DNA of 64,000 nt from Haloplanus vescus (GTDB taxonomy: Archaea; Halobacteriota; Halobacteria; Halobacteriales; Haloferacaceae), in contig NZ_FNQT01000001.1 of NCBI RefSeq assembly GCF_900107665.1, positions 231,742 through 295,741 of the forward strand. Reading direction: 5' to 3'. Position 1 is the stretch's first letter; each line of letters opens with the position of its first letter. A program made the translations under genes and the position numbers. This document shows positions 34,398 through 42,098 of the stretch, piece by piece. The notes beneath the pieces were generated by a model. The model was given only the letters and a program-made list of their open reading frames with translations, was not told the origin of the DNA and did not search any database.

Positions 34398-35134
34398 GCC
34401 AGCGAGTGCGACGAGGACGCCGTGTCGCCGCCCAGCTGCACGAACGAATCCGCGAGGATGCCGTATATCAGAATCATGATGACCGAGTTGAGGGCGAGCG
34501 AGGCGACCTGACCGGCCGCGGGCGACACGAACGAGAACAGCGAGCCGACGACGCCGCCGATGCCGCCGAGAACGCCGAACAGGATGACCAGCGCGAGTAG
34601 CCGCCAGCGGTTGCCCGTCGCTAGGCCCCAGCTTCGCCGGAGTGCCTCGACGGGGCCGGCGTCCTCAACGGCGACGGCGTACAGCGCGAACTGCAGGCTC
34701 ACCGTCAGAAACAGACCGGGGACGAACAGGAGCACGAATCCGATGGGAATCGCGATTCCGAGGACGACGCTCACGACGAGTCCGGACAGGAGCGCCCTGC
34801 CGATGCGTCGGGTGAAGAGTTCGCCGGGGAGCGACGAGAGCGACCCGAGGTCACGCGTCAGCAACCGCATGACCACGAGCGAGATGCCGATACCGAACAC
34901 CAGCGATACGACGGCGACTGCCGACGCGACTTGGGTCGACAGCGGGAGCGTGAAGCCAATCGGGCTGGCAGCCCCGGCCTGTGCGCTCGGCGGGAGCCGA
35001 TTCGAGATGATGGTGTTCAACGACCCGACGAAGAGAACCTGATAGCCGACCGTCAGCACGAGTGCGACGATACCACTGGTCGAAATTGCGCGCTTGAGGC
35101 CTTGCTCGAGTGCTTGGCCCAATCTGAGCGTCAT
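34394..35134 (-). CDS. Polytopic membrane protein, DUF7847/glycerophosphodiester-type fold
   Basis: This 246-residue protein has six membrane segments. The pattern LRRSWGLATGNRWRLLALVI, with a preceding VEDAGPVEALRRSW, is typical of haloarchaeal permease-like DUF families that look like half of YesL/GlpF-like membrane domains. No transport or catalytic motif is seen. It is convergent with the preceding small membrane gene. Confidence 0.7.
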   Translation of the reverse strand: MTLRLGQALEQGLKRAISTSGIVALVLTVGYQVLFVGSLNTIISNRLPPSAQAGAASPIGFTLPLSTQVASAVAVVSLVFGIGISLVVMRLLTRDLGSLSSLPGELFTRRIGRALLSGLVVSVVLGIAIPIGFVLLFVPGLFLTVSLQFALYAVAVEDAGPVEALRRSWGLATGNRWRLLALVILFGVLGGIGGVVGSLFSFVSPAAGQVASLALNSVIMILIYGILADSFVQLGGDTASSSHSLA

Positions 35135-35257
35135 GCGACACCATTCGGGCGGTTGGGTGGTGAAACCCGAGGCGGCGTTTCTGGCTCAGAATAACCCTCA
35201 GTTGCTCCTCGGGAAACACCGAGGCAGGTTAAACCGCCTCGGCACACATCGACGCTC

Positions 35258-35329
35258 ATGACCACTGCCGACATCGAGTGGACCGCGCAGCCGCGAGACG
35301 GACCGCCACGGGCTCTCTTCCGACGATGA
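35258..35329 (+). CDS. Leaderless mini-ORF before a PQQ lipoprotein (23 aa)
   Basis: The peptide starts MTTADIEWTAQPRDGPPRAL. Its ATG (35258-35260) lies about 27 nt after the TATA-like GTTAAACC (35,228-35,235). Its TGA (35327-35329) overlaps the lipoprotein ATG (35326-35328) as ATGA. No Shine-Dalgarno precedes the main ATG, so coupling is the simplest way to reach it. Confidence 0.5.
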   Translation: MTTADIEWTAQPRDGPPRALFRR

Positions 35330-36423
35330 CGACGCCGAGTGACCGCGCCGACCGCTCGTCGCCTCGCCCCGTCACGCGCAGGACGGCCCTCGCGTCCCTC
35401 GGCGCCGTACTCGCTGGCAGCAGCGCTGGCTGTCTGGGCCAGTCCGGGCCGTCGTCCGACCGGATTCGCTGGCGCAGGCAAATTCGTGGCACGCCGCGCC
35501 TCGACGACGGGACGCTCTACGTCATGGGTCGGCTGACGCTCTACGCGCTCTCGCCGGGCGACGGGAGCACGCAGTGGACGACCGAATACAGCGAGGGCGA
35601 CTTCGACGAGCGACTCTGTCTCCAGAGCGACATCGCCCTCGACGAGCGGCGAATTTACGTCCCCGGCTGCGACGGGTTGCGAGCGCTCGGGCGGTCGGGC
35701 GGCGAGCAACGTTGGGTCGTCGACTCGCCGCTCAGACAGGGCGTCGGCGTCGGCGACGGCCGGGTGTACGCGAACGCCGACGACTTGCTCGCGGTCAAGA
35801 GCGACACCGGCGAAATCGCGTGGCGCGCGGACACCGGCGGCGACCGTCTCACGACGCCAGCGGCGACGGCGGACGGCGTCGTCTTCACCAACCGCGTCGA
35901 CGGCGTCGTCACGGCGTTCGACGGCGACGGTGAGCGCCGATGGCAGCACCGCACCGACACCGAGACGCGGAGTCCGACCGTCGCGGGCGACACCGTCTAC
36001 GTGGCCACGTCGACCGAACCGGGTCGGTCGGGGCGATTGCTTGCGCTGGACCGGTCGGACGGGACCGTCCGCTGGGGCGTCGAGACGCCGTCGCCGAAAC
36101 GCGGAACGCGCCCTGTCGTCGGCGACGACGTGGTGTATCTGGGGTGTAGTGGGCGCGACCACGGAACGCTCGTCGCGCTGGACCGGTCGGACGGGGGCGA
36201 GCGCTGGTCGTTCACGGACGAGAACAGCACCGTGTACGAACCCGCAGTGACTGCCGACGCGGTGTACGCCGGCTCGAACGACAACCACGTGTACGCGTTC
36301 TCGCGGTCGGGCGAGCCACGGTGGCAGCTGGAGACGAACAGCGTTGTCGGGACCGTCGTCGCGGGCGCGGACTTCCTCTACGCGGCGAACAACGAACGGC
36401 TCTTCGCCATCGAGCGGGCGTAA
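35326..36423 (+). CDS. PQQ-type beta-propeller lipoprotein
   Basis: This 365-residue exported propeller has a TAT lipoprotein signal (TRRTALASLGAVLAGSSAGC) and seven blades such as LYALSPGDGSTQWTT, TAFDGDGERRWQHRT and VALDRSDGGERWSF. It is the third such paralogue in this window. The start ATG at 35326 overlaps the mini-ORF stop. An upstream in-frame start would put the RR motif unusually far in. The function is unknown; a scaffold or binding role at the cell surface is likely. Confidence 0.86.
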   Translation: MTTPSDRADRSSPRPVTRRTALASLGAVLAGSSAGCLGQSGPSSDRIRWRRQIRGTPRLDDGTLYVMGRLTLYALSPGDGSTQWTTEYSEGDFDERLCLQSDIALDERRIYVPGCDGLRALGRSGGEQRWVVDSPLRQGVGVGDGRVYANADDLLAVKSDTGEIAWRADTGGDRLTTPAATADGVVFTNRVDGVVTAFDGDGERRWQHRTDTETRSPTVAGDTVYVATSTEPGRSGRLLALDRSDGTVRWGVETPSPKRGTRPVVGDDVVYLGCSGRDHGTLVALDRSDGGERWSFTDENSTVYEPAVTADAVYAGSNDNHVYAFSRSGEPRWQLETNSVVGTVVAGADFLYAANNERLFAIERA

Positions 36424-36482
36424 CGTCGGGGAAAACGCCGCTAGTGATGAAGAATTAAGGTTCCAGTCCGTTACTGACGAGT

Positions 36483-36524
36483 ATGATTGGGGGCGGCCCC
36501 GGCCCGGGTCGGAGTCCACTATGA
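36483..36524 (+). CDS. Leaderless mini-ORF before a membrane histidine kinase (13 aa)
   Basis: It encodes MIGGGPGPGRSPL. The ATG is 27 nt after the centre of the TATA-like AATTAAG (36,453-36,459). The TGA overlaps the kinase ATG as ATGA, and GGAG within it could act as the kinase's ribosome-binding site. Confidence 0.5.
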   Translation: MIGGGPGPGRSPL

Positions 36525-38365
36525 GCCTCGAGTCCTATCTCCCCGACCCCGTTCGCTCGCGGTACGCGCTGAAGCTCCTCGGCGGCGCGTTTCTCATCGT
36601 TCTGGTGATTACGGCGCTCACCACGGTCACCGTGTTTCAGGTGTCCGACCGCGTCCGCGACGACCAGCTTCGGTCCGTCGAGACGAACGCCGAACTCGAA
36701 GCGCGGGCGCTGGGGCAGTGGATAGACGGCAAACAGCAAGTGGTACGGACGCTCTCCAACCACGAGGGACTGACGCCGGTAGACGAGAACCAAACCGAAG
36801 CCACGCTCCGAACCGAACTCGGCCAGCTCTCTCCAGAGACGGCGTCGCTCTCCATCGTCAAGCGGAGTCCGAACACCCACTCGAACGGCACGTCCGAAAC
36901 CATCGTCGCCAGTACCGACAGCCGATTCGTCGGGGAGCCGCTCTCGGCGACGGATATCGACTGGAAGCCGCGGACCGGATTCAACTTCGACGGCACGGAC
37001 GACGTGACGCTCTCGCTCGTCTACACGGACGGCAATCGGACGTTCGTCGCCCTCGCTTCACCGCTGCCGGGTGGCGACCACGTCCTCGTCGCCGAGTACC
37101 AGACGAGCGTCCGCGCCGAGCGGTTCTCGAGTTCTATCAACGGCACTGACACGCTGGTCCTCGGCGGCTACACCGCCTACGTGTTGTTCGACGAGAACGA
37201 CACCAACGGGATGGTACCGTACGAGGGTGACCGGCAGAACACGACCATCGGCCGGACGGTTCTCCGAGCGGAACCGACGGCCGACATCCACGGGACGGTC
37301 CTCACCGACACCGAAGTGAAAGCGTACTACAGCGTCCCCGGCGAGAAGGTGGACTGGGTGGTCGTCAAGGAGGTGCCGCGGTCGAAGGCGCTGGCGGTGA
37401 CCGACCGCGTCCAGCGCGACCTCTGGCTGTTGGTCGGTATCGTGATGGCCGGCTTCCTGTTCGTCGGCGCCGTCATCCAACTGGGGCCGATTCGGTCCAT
37501 CAAACGGCTGTCGAGACAGGCCAACGCCATCGCCGAGGGCGACCTCAGCGTCGACATCGACCGCGGCGACCGAATCGACGAAATCGGTGAGGTTCGCTCG
37601 GCGTTCGACAACACCAGAGCCTACATCGAGACCATCACCGAGCAAGCGGAGGCGCTCTCCCGGCGCGCCTTCGACGACGAGGTCTTGGACGCAGACGTAC
37701 CGGGTCGCGTCGGGCAGTCGGTCGCCACGATGCATCACGACCTCCAGCAGTTCATCACTCGGCTCGAGGTCCTCAACCGAATCCTCCGGCACAATCTCCG
37801 GAATCAACTTGACGTCATCAACAGCCACGCCGAGGCGCTCGATGACGCCGAACACCGCGAGGCCATCTTGGCGGCGACCGGGACGCTGGCGGCCCTCGGC
37901 ACGCGCGCTCGCCACATCGACCACCTCCTATCCAAGGAACCTCAACCGACGAGCCTCGACCTCGCCGAGCAGATAGCGACGGTGTTGAACGACATCGACG
38001 CCGCCGAGGCTGTCACGACCACCGTCGACGACGACGCGACGGTCGTCACCGACGCGGAGATTCTCGCGACCGTACTCCGGGCGCCGCTGGAGAACGCCGT
38101 CACACACGCTGCCGGCGAGGTTCGCGTCACGGTCGCATCGGACGAGTCTGGCTGTAGGATAGAAATTGCCGACGACGGCCCGGGCATTCCGCCGTCGGAA
38201 CTGAAGCCGTTGACGAGCGAGACAGAGACGCCACTCCAGCACAGTCGCGGACTCGGCCTCTGGGAACTGAAGTGGGGCGTCGACAAACTCGGCGGCGACC
38301 TGTCCTTCCGCGCCGACGACGGCACGACGGTGGTGGTCGAACTGCCGAATCTCGACTCGTCGTAA
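36521..38365 (+). CDS. Membrane sensor histidine kinase with extracellular Cache-type and HAMP domains
   Basis: This 614-residue kinase has TM1 at about residues 20-45 (LKLLGGAFLIVLVITALTTV), a large extracellular sensor domain to about residue 300 and TM2 near 305-325 (LLVGIVMAGFLFVGAVIQL). A HAMP domain follows (GPIRSIKRLSRQANAIAEGD). The H-box is NRILRHNLRNQLDVINSH near residue 425, with N-box PLENAVTHA, G1 IADDGPGIPPSEL and G2 HSRGLGLWELKWGV. All catalytic motifs are intact. No receiver domain is attached. The start ATG overlaps the mini-ORF stop. Confidence 0.92.
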   Translation: MSLESYLPDPVRSRYALKLLGGAFLIVLVITALTTVTVFQVSDRVRDDQLRSVETNAELEARALGQWIDGKQQVVRTLSNHEGLTPVDENQTEATLRTELGQLSPETASLSIVKRSPNTHSNGTSETIVASTDSRFVGEPLSATDIDWKPRTGFNFDGTDDVTLSLVYTDGNRTFVALASPLPGGDHVLVAEYQTSVRAERFSSSINGTDTLVLGGYTAYVLFDENDTNGMVPYEGDRQNTTIGRTVLRAEPTADIHGTVLTDTEVKAYYSVPGEKVDWVVVKEVPRSKALAVTDRVQRDLWLLVGIVMAGFLFVGAVIQLGPIRSIKRLSRQANAIAEGDLSVDIDRGDRIDEIGEVRSAFDNTRAYIETITEQAEALSRRAFDDEVLDADVPGRVGQSVATMHHDLQQFITRLEVLNRILRHNLRNQLDVINSHAEALDDAEHREAILAATGTLAALGTRARHIDHLLSKEPQPTSLDLAEQIATVLNDIDAAEAVTTTVDDDATVVTDAEILATVLRAPLENAVTHAAGEVRVTVASDESGCRIEIADDGPGIPPSELKPLTSETETPLQHSRGLGLWELKWGVDKLGGDLSFRADDGTTVVVELPNLDSS

Positions 38366-38372
38366 GGGCGGG

Positions 38373-38723
38373 CTAGTACTCGTCGTACGCGAGGTTCATC
38401 AGCCACTGCGAGAAGGCGTCGCTGCGCGGGTCGACTTCCTCTTCACCGATGAACGGCGAGAGCATGTCGCCCGCCATGAGCAGCGAGAACTGCAGGTCGC
38501 TCGCCGTCGGCATCAGGAAGTAGGTGTTGTGACCCTCATAGACGGTCTCTTCGCGCTGAATCAGTCCTTTCTCGACCAGCGACTCGGCGAGACGACTCCC
38601 CTTTCGCGACGACACGTCGAGTTCCTTCCACAGTTCGCTCTGGTGGATACCGCGCGTCTCCAAGACGAGGTCGAGTGCCGCGCGTTCGCCCTCCGAGAGG
38701 TCGACGTCCTCGGCGGCGCTCAT
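38373..38723 (-). CDS. MarR-like winged-helix regulator
   Basis: This 116-residue protein contains a winged helix (EGERAALDLVLETRGIHQSE, LWKELDVSSRKGSRLAESLV) followed by the wing IQREETVYEGHNTYFL. Haloarchaeal proteins of this sort are Lrp/MarR-type repressors. The ATG at 38721-38723 is preceded by GGAGG eight bases upstream, inside an 11-codon mini-ORF whose stop overlaps the start as ATGA. It is convergent with the membrane kinase. Confidence 0.82.
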   Translation of the reverse strand: MSAAEDVDLSEGERAALDLVLETRGIHQSELWKELDVSSRKGSRLAESLVEKGLIQREETVYEGHNTYFLMPTASDLQFSLLMAGDMLSPFIGEEEVDPRSDAFSQWLMNLAYDEY

Positions 38724-38755
38724 CGGCACACCCTCCAGTCTGCGGTCCCGGACAT
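38720..38755 (-). CDS. Leaderless mini-ORF before the MarR-like gene (11 aa)
   Basis: It encodes MSGTADWRVCR. Its ATG (38753-38755) is 27 nt from the centre of a perfect TTTAAA (38780-38785), the expected leaderless start. Its TGA overlaps the regulator ATG as ATGA, and the regulator's GGAGG lies within it. Confidence 0.55.
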   Translation of the reverse strand: MSGTADWRVCR

Positions 38756-38780
38756 ACACGCACAAACCGTCGGGGCGGGT

Positions 38781-39560
38781 TTAAACTTGACTTTCGTCGG
38801 TGTCACCGACCGACTCGTACGCCGTCTCGCAGGGCGGGCCGGCGGCGAAGCGATATTCAGCATCCTTGCGGCCGAGGCGAATCAGCGACGAAGAGCGCGT
38901 CCCGAAGTCGTCCTCGTGGATACAGACGCCGTAGTCGTGGTCGGCGACGACGTTCGCGCCCCGGTCCAGCCACGAGTCGGCGCTCTCGCCGGGTTCCGGC
39001 GTCAGCGCCGCGCGGACGGCGCGGGCGTTCGCCGCCTGTTCGGTTGCGCGGTCGGCGAGAGCCGGGTCGTCCGGCGCGAAGAAGGCGTCGACGACGGCCC
39101 CGCCGCCGCCGAGTGCGGCACCGCTGTTGACGACGACGTGCACGCCGGGGTCGAGCTGTGACGCGCCGAGACGGCCGTCCCACTCGAAGAGATACGCCGC
39201 GGTGCGGTCGGCGACGACGAGGTTGAACCCCGCGTAGTCGTGGTCGGCGACCGACTGCTCGACGAGACGGGCCGCCGACCGTGCGTCCGATTCGTGGAGC
39301 GCGTCGTCGACGAGGAGCCCACGGGAGCGTCCCGAGCGCAGGCCGTCAACCCAGCGGTTCGTCACCCCGACGAACAGACCGGCGTCGTTGTAGCCGATCC
39401 ACGTCCCGCCGGCACGAGTATCCCGCGGCGCGACGATTTCGGGGTCCGTCCCCGACCGATGCGGTGGCTCGGAGGGGCGGTCACGCTGTTCGTCACGGTT
39501 GGCGGCGACGACGACGGGGTCGTCCGGAAACATCTGCCACGCGAGCGCGAGAGTACACAC
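38781..39560 (-). CDS. NRDE (TANGO2-like, DUF833) family protein
   Basis: This 259-residue protein is named for its NRDE motif (VVAANRDEQRDRPSEPPH near residue 15). The N-terminus with the GTG start at 39560 reads Met-Cys-Thr-Leu, so removal of Met would expose Cys2 as in N-terminal nucleophile hydrolases. Further conserved parts are RDTRAGGTWIGYNDAGLFVG and NLVVADRTAAYLFEW. The biochemical role of the family is not settled. Its stop codon (38781-38783) overlaps the TTTAAA promoter of the MarR-like gene's mini-ORF on the same strand. Confidence 0.85.
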   Translation of the reverse strand: MCTLALAWQMFPDDPVVVAANRDEQRDRPSEPPHRSGTDPEIVAPRDTRAGGTWIGYNDAGLFVGVTNRWVDGLRSGRSRGLLVDDALHESDARSAARLVEQSVADHDYAGFNLVVADRTAAYLFEWDGRLGASQLDPGVHVVVNSGAALGGGGAVVDAFFAPDDPALADRATEQAANARAVRAALTPEPGESADSWLDRGANVVADHDYGVCIHEDDFGTRSSSLIRLGRKDAEYRFAAGPPCETAYESVGDTDESQV

Positions 39561-39592
39561 GAGTCGCGGTAGACGCGCCCGCCGGATTAAGC

Positions 39593-42034
39593 CTACTCTT
39601 GCCAAGCCGAAGGTACGCCCGCGGCGTCGTCGGTGGCGACGGCGGTGCGCACCGCGGCGACGTTCTCGGGCACGTCGTGGACGCGGACGATGTCGGCGCC
39701 GCGGTCGACGGCCAGCGCCGTCCCCGCAATCGTCGCCGACAGTCGCTCGCCGGCGCCCTGTCCGACGTGGGCGAACATGGACTTGTGGGAGTGCCCGAAG
39801 AGGATGGGACAGCCGAGCGAGCGGAACTCGTCGAGGCGGTCGAGGAGTTCGAAGTTCTCGACGGCGTTTTTCCCGAAGCCGAGGCCGGGGTCGACGATTA
39901 TCTGCTCGCGGTCGAGACCCGCACGCTCCGCCAGCGCCACTCGCTCGCCGAGTTCGTGAATCACGTCCGTCACCACGTCGTCGTAGGTGACGTCCTTGCC
40001 GGGGACGACGGGCGCGTCGATGCTGTGCATGACGACGACGGGCGCGTCGAACTCGGCGGCGACGAAGCGCATCTCGGGGTCGGCCAGCCCTGTCACGTCG
40101 TTGAGGATGTCGGCGCCCGCATCGAGCGCCGCGCGCGCCACCTCGGCTTTCCGCGTGTCGATCGACACCAGCGCGTCGAGGTCGTCGAGCGCCTCGATGA
40201 CCGGGCGGACACGACCGATTTCCTCCTCGACCGGAACCACGTCAGCGCCGGGGCGCGTGCTCTCGCCACCCACGTCTATCACGTCGGCACCGGCCTCGAC
40301 CATCGCCTCCGCGCGGGCGACGGCGGCCTCCTGGTCGAAGAAGTCGCCGCCGTCGTGGAAGCTGTCCGGGGTCACGTTCAGAATCCCCATGACCGAGGGC
40401 GTCTCCGTCCACGGATAGTCGCGGGTGGCGTGGGCGTCCTCGACTCGCGCGCGAAGCGTCGTCGCCACGCGTTCGTCGTCGAGTTCGGAGAGGAGTTCGC
40501 GGAGGTCGGCGCGCGTCCCCATCACCACCGCGTCCCGGAGTTCGTGCCCGGAGCGGTAGTCGGCGGTGACGGCCGTCACGCCGACCCGTCCCGCCGCCCG
40601 GTCGAGGGTGCGCGCTTCGCGGTGGTCGAGTCGAATCGTCACGACGCGGTGGTCGCCCTCGGGAGCTGTCTCGGCGACGGTGTCGGGGTCCACGTTCGCC
40701 CGGGCGAGCGCGTCCCGCGCGTCTTCGGTGTCTTCGATTCGGCGGCCGACGGCGAGTCGCGACCACGTCCGCCGCGCCTCGGCGACGGCGAACAGCGACC
40801 CCACGACGAGGACGCAGTCGCCCTCGGTGGCGGCCTCGCGGGCCTGTTCGAGCGCGGTAGCGACGGAGGATGCCGTCCGCACCGCGCCGGCGTCGCTCCC
40901 GGCCTCGAAGGCGCCAGCGAGGACTTCGGGGTCGGCGGCGCGTTCGTGGGCGGGCGCGCAGGTCCGGACCGACGCCGCCGCGGGGAGGGCGTCGACCATC
41001 GACCGGTGGTCCTTGTCGTGCATCGCGCCGAAGACGAGATGCAGGTCGTCGTAGTCGTACTCGCCGAGCGTGTCGGCCACCGCCTCGCAGGCGCTGGGGT
41101 TGTGGGCGCCGTCGAGGACGACCAGCGGGTCGCGTTCGACCACCTCGAAGCGGCCGGGCCAGTGGGCGCTTCGGAGGCCGCGTGCGAGGACGCCCTCGGT
41201 CACTCGCTCCGGGGCTATCTGTCGGGCGAGCGTCGCCGCGACGCCGGCGTTCTGGGCCTGATACGCGCCGGGTACGGGCACGCGCGTCTCGACGCGCCAG
41301 TCACCGCCGTCGACGGCCACCGCCGCCTCGGTGTGGTTGCGGAGGCCGTCGTACCGGACGCTCACGTCCGGGTCCGTCTCGGCAGGGCCGACGCTGAGCG
41401 CATCGGGGGCGTAGCGCCGCACGGCAAGCAGCGAGTCGCCGGTCGCGCCCGTGACCAGCGGCCTGTCGTCGGGTTCGACCGCGACTTTCTCCGACGCGAT
41501 GTCGTCCAGCGTGTCGCCGAGAACGTCCGTGTGTTCGAGGCTGACCGCCGTCACCGCGGCGGCGATGGGGTCGACGACGCTCGTCGCGTCGAGGCGCCCG
41601 CCCAAGCCGACTTCCAGCACCGCCACGTCCACGTCCGACTGCCCGAAGTACCACAGCCCCATCGCGGTGAGCGTCTCGAATGAGGTGAGGGGGTCGCCCT
41701 CGACGGCGCGGTCGACGAGGAACGGGCGGGCGCGTTCGACGAACTCGGCGACTGCCGACTCGGAGATTTTGCGCCCGTCGACTCGAATCCGCTCGCGCAG
41801 GTCGTCGAAGTGCGGGGAGGTGTAGAGTCCGGTCCGATAGCCCGCCTCGCGGAGGACCGACTCCGTCATACGCGCCGTGCTACCCTTGCCGTTCGAGCCG
41901 GCAATCTGGACGAAATCGATGTCCTCGTGGGGGTCGCCGAGATGGGCGAGCAGCGCCCGCGTCGACTCCGTCCCGGGGTCGATGGCGAACCGGCGGAGGT
42001 CCGAGAGAAAATCCGCCGCGGCGTGATAGTCCAT
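39593..42034 (-). CDS. folCP: Fused folylpolyglutamate/dihydrofolate synthase and dihydropteroate synthase (FolC-FolP)
   Basis: This 813-residue fusion carries two folate-pathway enzymes. The N-terminal half is FolC, which adds glutamate to folates, with P-loop AGSNGKGSTARM near residue 45 and EVGLGGRLDATSVVDP. The C-terminal half, from about residue 545, is dihydropteroate synthase. Its motifs are MGILNVTPDSFHDGGDF, DVGGESTRPGADVV and DPGLGFGKNAVENFELL. This order is the known haloarchaeal folCP fusion that serves folate synthesis. The start ATG at 42032-42034 fits the FolC N-terminus. The linker between the domains is a long region of unclear fold. Confidence 0.93.
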   Translation of the reverse strand: MDYHAAADFLSDLRRFAIDPGTESTRALLAHLGDPHEDIDFVQIAGSNGKGSTARMTESVLREAGYRTGLYTSPHFDDLRERIRVDGRKISESAVAEFVERARPFLVDRAVEGDPLTSFETLTAMGLWYFGQSDVDVAVLEVGLGGRLDATSVVDPIAAAVTAVSLEHTDVLGDTLDDIASEKVAVEPDDRPLVTGATGDSLLAVRRYAPDALSVGPAETDPDVSVRYDGLRNHTEAAVAVDGGDWRVETRVPVPGAYQAQNAGVAATLARQIAPERVTEGVLARGLRSAHWPGRFEVVERDPLVVLDGAHNPSACEAVADTLGEYDYDDLHLVFGAMHDKDHRSMVDALPAAASVRTCAPAHERAADPEVLAGAFEAGSDAGAVRTASSVATALEQAREAATEGDCVLVVGSLFAVAEARRTWSRLAVGRRIEDTEDARDALARANVDPDTVAETAPEGDHRVVTIRLDHREARTLDRAAGRVGVTAVTADYRSGHELRDAVVMGTRADLRELLSELDDERVATTLRARVEDAHATRDYPWTETPSVMGILNVTPDSFHDGGDFFDQEAAVARAEAMVEAGADVIDVGGESTRPGADVVPVEEEIGRVRPVIEALDDLDALVSIDTRKAEVARAALDAGADILNDVTGLADPEMRFVAAEFDAPVVVMHSIDAPVVPGKDVTYDDVVTDVIHELGERVALAERAGLDREQIIVDPGLGFGKNAVENFELLDRLDEFRSLGCPILFGHSHKSMFAHVGQGAGERLSATIAGTALAVDRGADIVRVHDVPENVAAVRTAVATDDAAGVPSAWQE

Positions 42035-42098
42035 AACTCACGATTCCGTGGGGCGAGGTTTTAGTCTCACGGGTCGTGACGAGCGTTGCCCGGGGGCA

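Noticed and set aside
39281-41683. 800-codon plus-strand frame opposite folCP
   Set aside because: folCP carries clear enzyme motifs; the plus-strand frame is basic and motif-free.
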